Source of the DNA: an uncultured Acidimicrobiales bacterium
Lineage (GTDB): Bacteria; Actinomycetota; Acidimicrobiia; Acidimicrobiales; CADCSY01
Direction of reading: 5' to 3'
Length of the DNA stretch: 32,157 nucleotides
Assembly (NCBI GenBank): GCA_902805555.1
Contig: CADCSY010000018.1
Location: forward strand, 1 to 32,157
In this document: piece by piece, positions 31,909-32,157 of the stretch
Layout of the letters: every line of letters begins with the position of its first letter
Numbering within the stretch: position 1 is the first letter of the stretch
Program-made: the position numbers and the translations under genes
Notes under the pieces: generated by a model
Database searches by the model: none
Seen by the model: only the letters and a program-made list of their open reading frames with translations
What the model was told of the DNA's origin: nothing

Positions 31909-32157
31909 CGCTCACCTTCCGCCACCGGCTCCGGGGGTCAAGACCCCGGCGCACGCCGCGGACCGTCCGTGCGCTCGTGGTCGGCCTGGCCGGGATCGCC
32001 ATCGCGGGCGCCATGTGGAGCGAGGCCCTCGGGTCGACCCGGGAGCCGCCCGGCTGGTTGCCGGTGCTCGGCCTGCTGGTGACGCTGGTGGCGTCGGCCT
32101 ACTTCCACGTCGAGTTCCGTCACGGTGACGACGACGTCGATGCGCTCGACCTGTTCG
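31887..32157 (+). CDS. N-terminus of a membrane protein, cut by the window end
   Basis: The frame is open to the window end. A GTG at 31887 has GGAG four bases before it and overlaps the protease gene by 22 bp; another GTG at 31872 is also in frame. After a basic N-terminus (TFRHRLRGSRPRRTPRTVR) come two hydrophobic segments, ALVVGLAGIAIAGAMWS and WLPVLGLLVTLVASAYF, then HVEFRHGDDDVDALDLF. Two helices ending in a V-x-F-R sequence resemble the membrane sensor module at the start of some actinobacterial GGDEF/EAL or HD-GYP proteins. That is a weak recollection-based guess, and only about 90 residues can be seen. Confidence 0.5.
   Translation, partial: MVRPLGLALTFRHRLRGSRPRRTPRTVRALVVGLAGIAIAGAMWSEALGSTREPPGWLPVLGLLVTLVASAYFHVEFRHGDDDVDALDLF

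Overview
The window is about 72% G+C, with coding on both strands and many GTG starts. It looks like the chromosome of a high-GC actinobacterium. The combination of a phoH-ybeY-hlyC-era block, a recO-glyS-ppdK-dnaG-rpoD block, an actinobacterial LysM protein, an SCO6745-type protein and a neocarzinostatin-fold protein fits Acidimicrobiia (Iamia-like) best. That placement is inference; there is no rRNA here. I see no phage, insertion sequence, CRISPR array or replication origin.

Region 1 (1-4456, + strand): a LysM protein, then an RNA/ribosome-maturation operon of phoH, ybeY, a CNNM/CBS transporter and era. The genes overlap or nearly touch. Between the transporter and era lies a tandem 59-bp repeat in which each unit is a 20-codon mini-ORF joined to the next by a GTGA overlap.

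Region 2 (4467-6106, - strand): a YihY/BrkB membrane protein followed by a PlsY-like protein whose acyltransferase motifs look degraded.

Region 3 (6145-14788, + strand): uppS, recO, glyS, ppdK, dnaG and rpoD, covering cell-wall lipid carrier, DNA repair, translation, PEP/pyruvate exchange, replication priming and the primary sigma factor.

Region 4 (14806-16599, - strand): a small YtxH-like protein, tRNA-Met(CAT), tRNA-Asn(GTT), an HTH protein with a possible LAGLIDADG-like domain, and an unrecognised 187-residue protein.

Region 5 (16656-19401, + strand): an inositol-phosphatase-family enzyme, a Nudix hydrolase and a MurA with Asp in place of the catalytic Cys. A second, shorter sigma-70 factor (- strand) converges on murA.

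Region 6 (20506-23909): a GGDEF diguanylate cyclase, then on the - strand a membrane-anchored neocarzinostatin-like protein and an SCO6745-family protein.

Region 7 (24090-28866): a GH130 enzyme (+) converging on two glycosyltransferases (-), the upstream one fused to a toroid-like domain. This is probably one mannoside or glycan synthesis and turnover module.

Region 8 (29210-end, + strand): a TM-helix protein, a secreted subtilisin-like protease ending in WQGNN repeats, and the start of a membrane protein that runs off the window.

The most general signal is at the promoters. Eleven genes have a TANNNT hexamer ending exactly 6 or 7 nt before the start codon and no Shine-Dalgarno sequence, which is the signature of leaderless transcripts. 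It also confirms several GTG starts and one TTG start. The best candidates for something undescribed are the coupled mini-ORF repeat before era, the HTH/LAGLIDADG-like protein beside the tRNAs, and the neocarzinostatin-like membrane protein.
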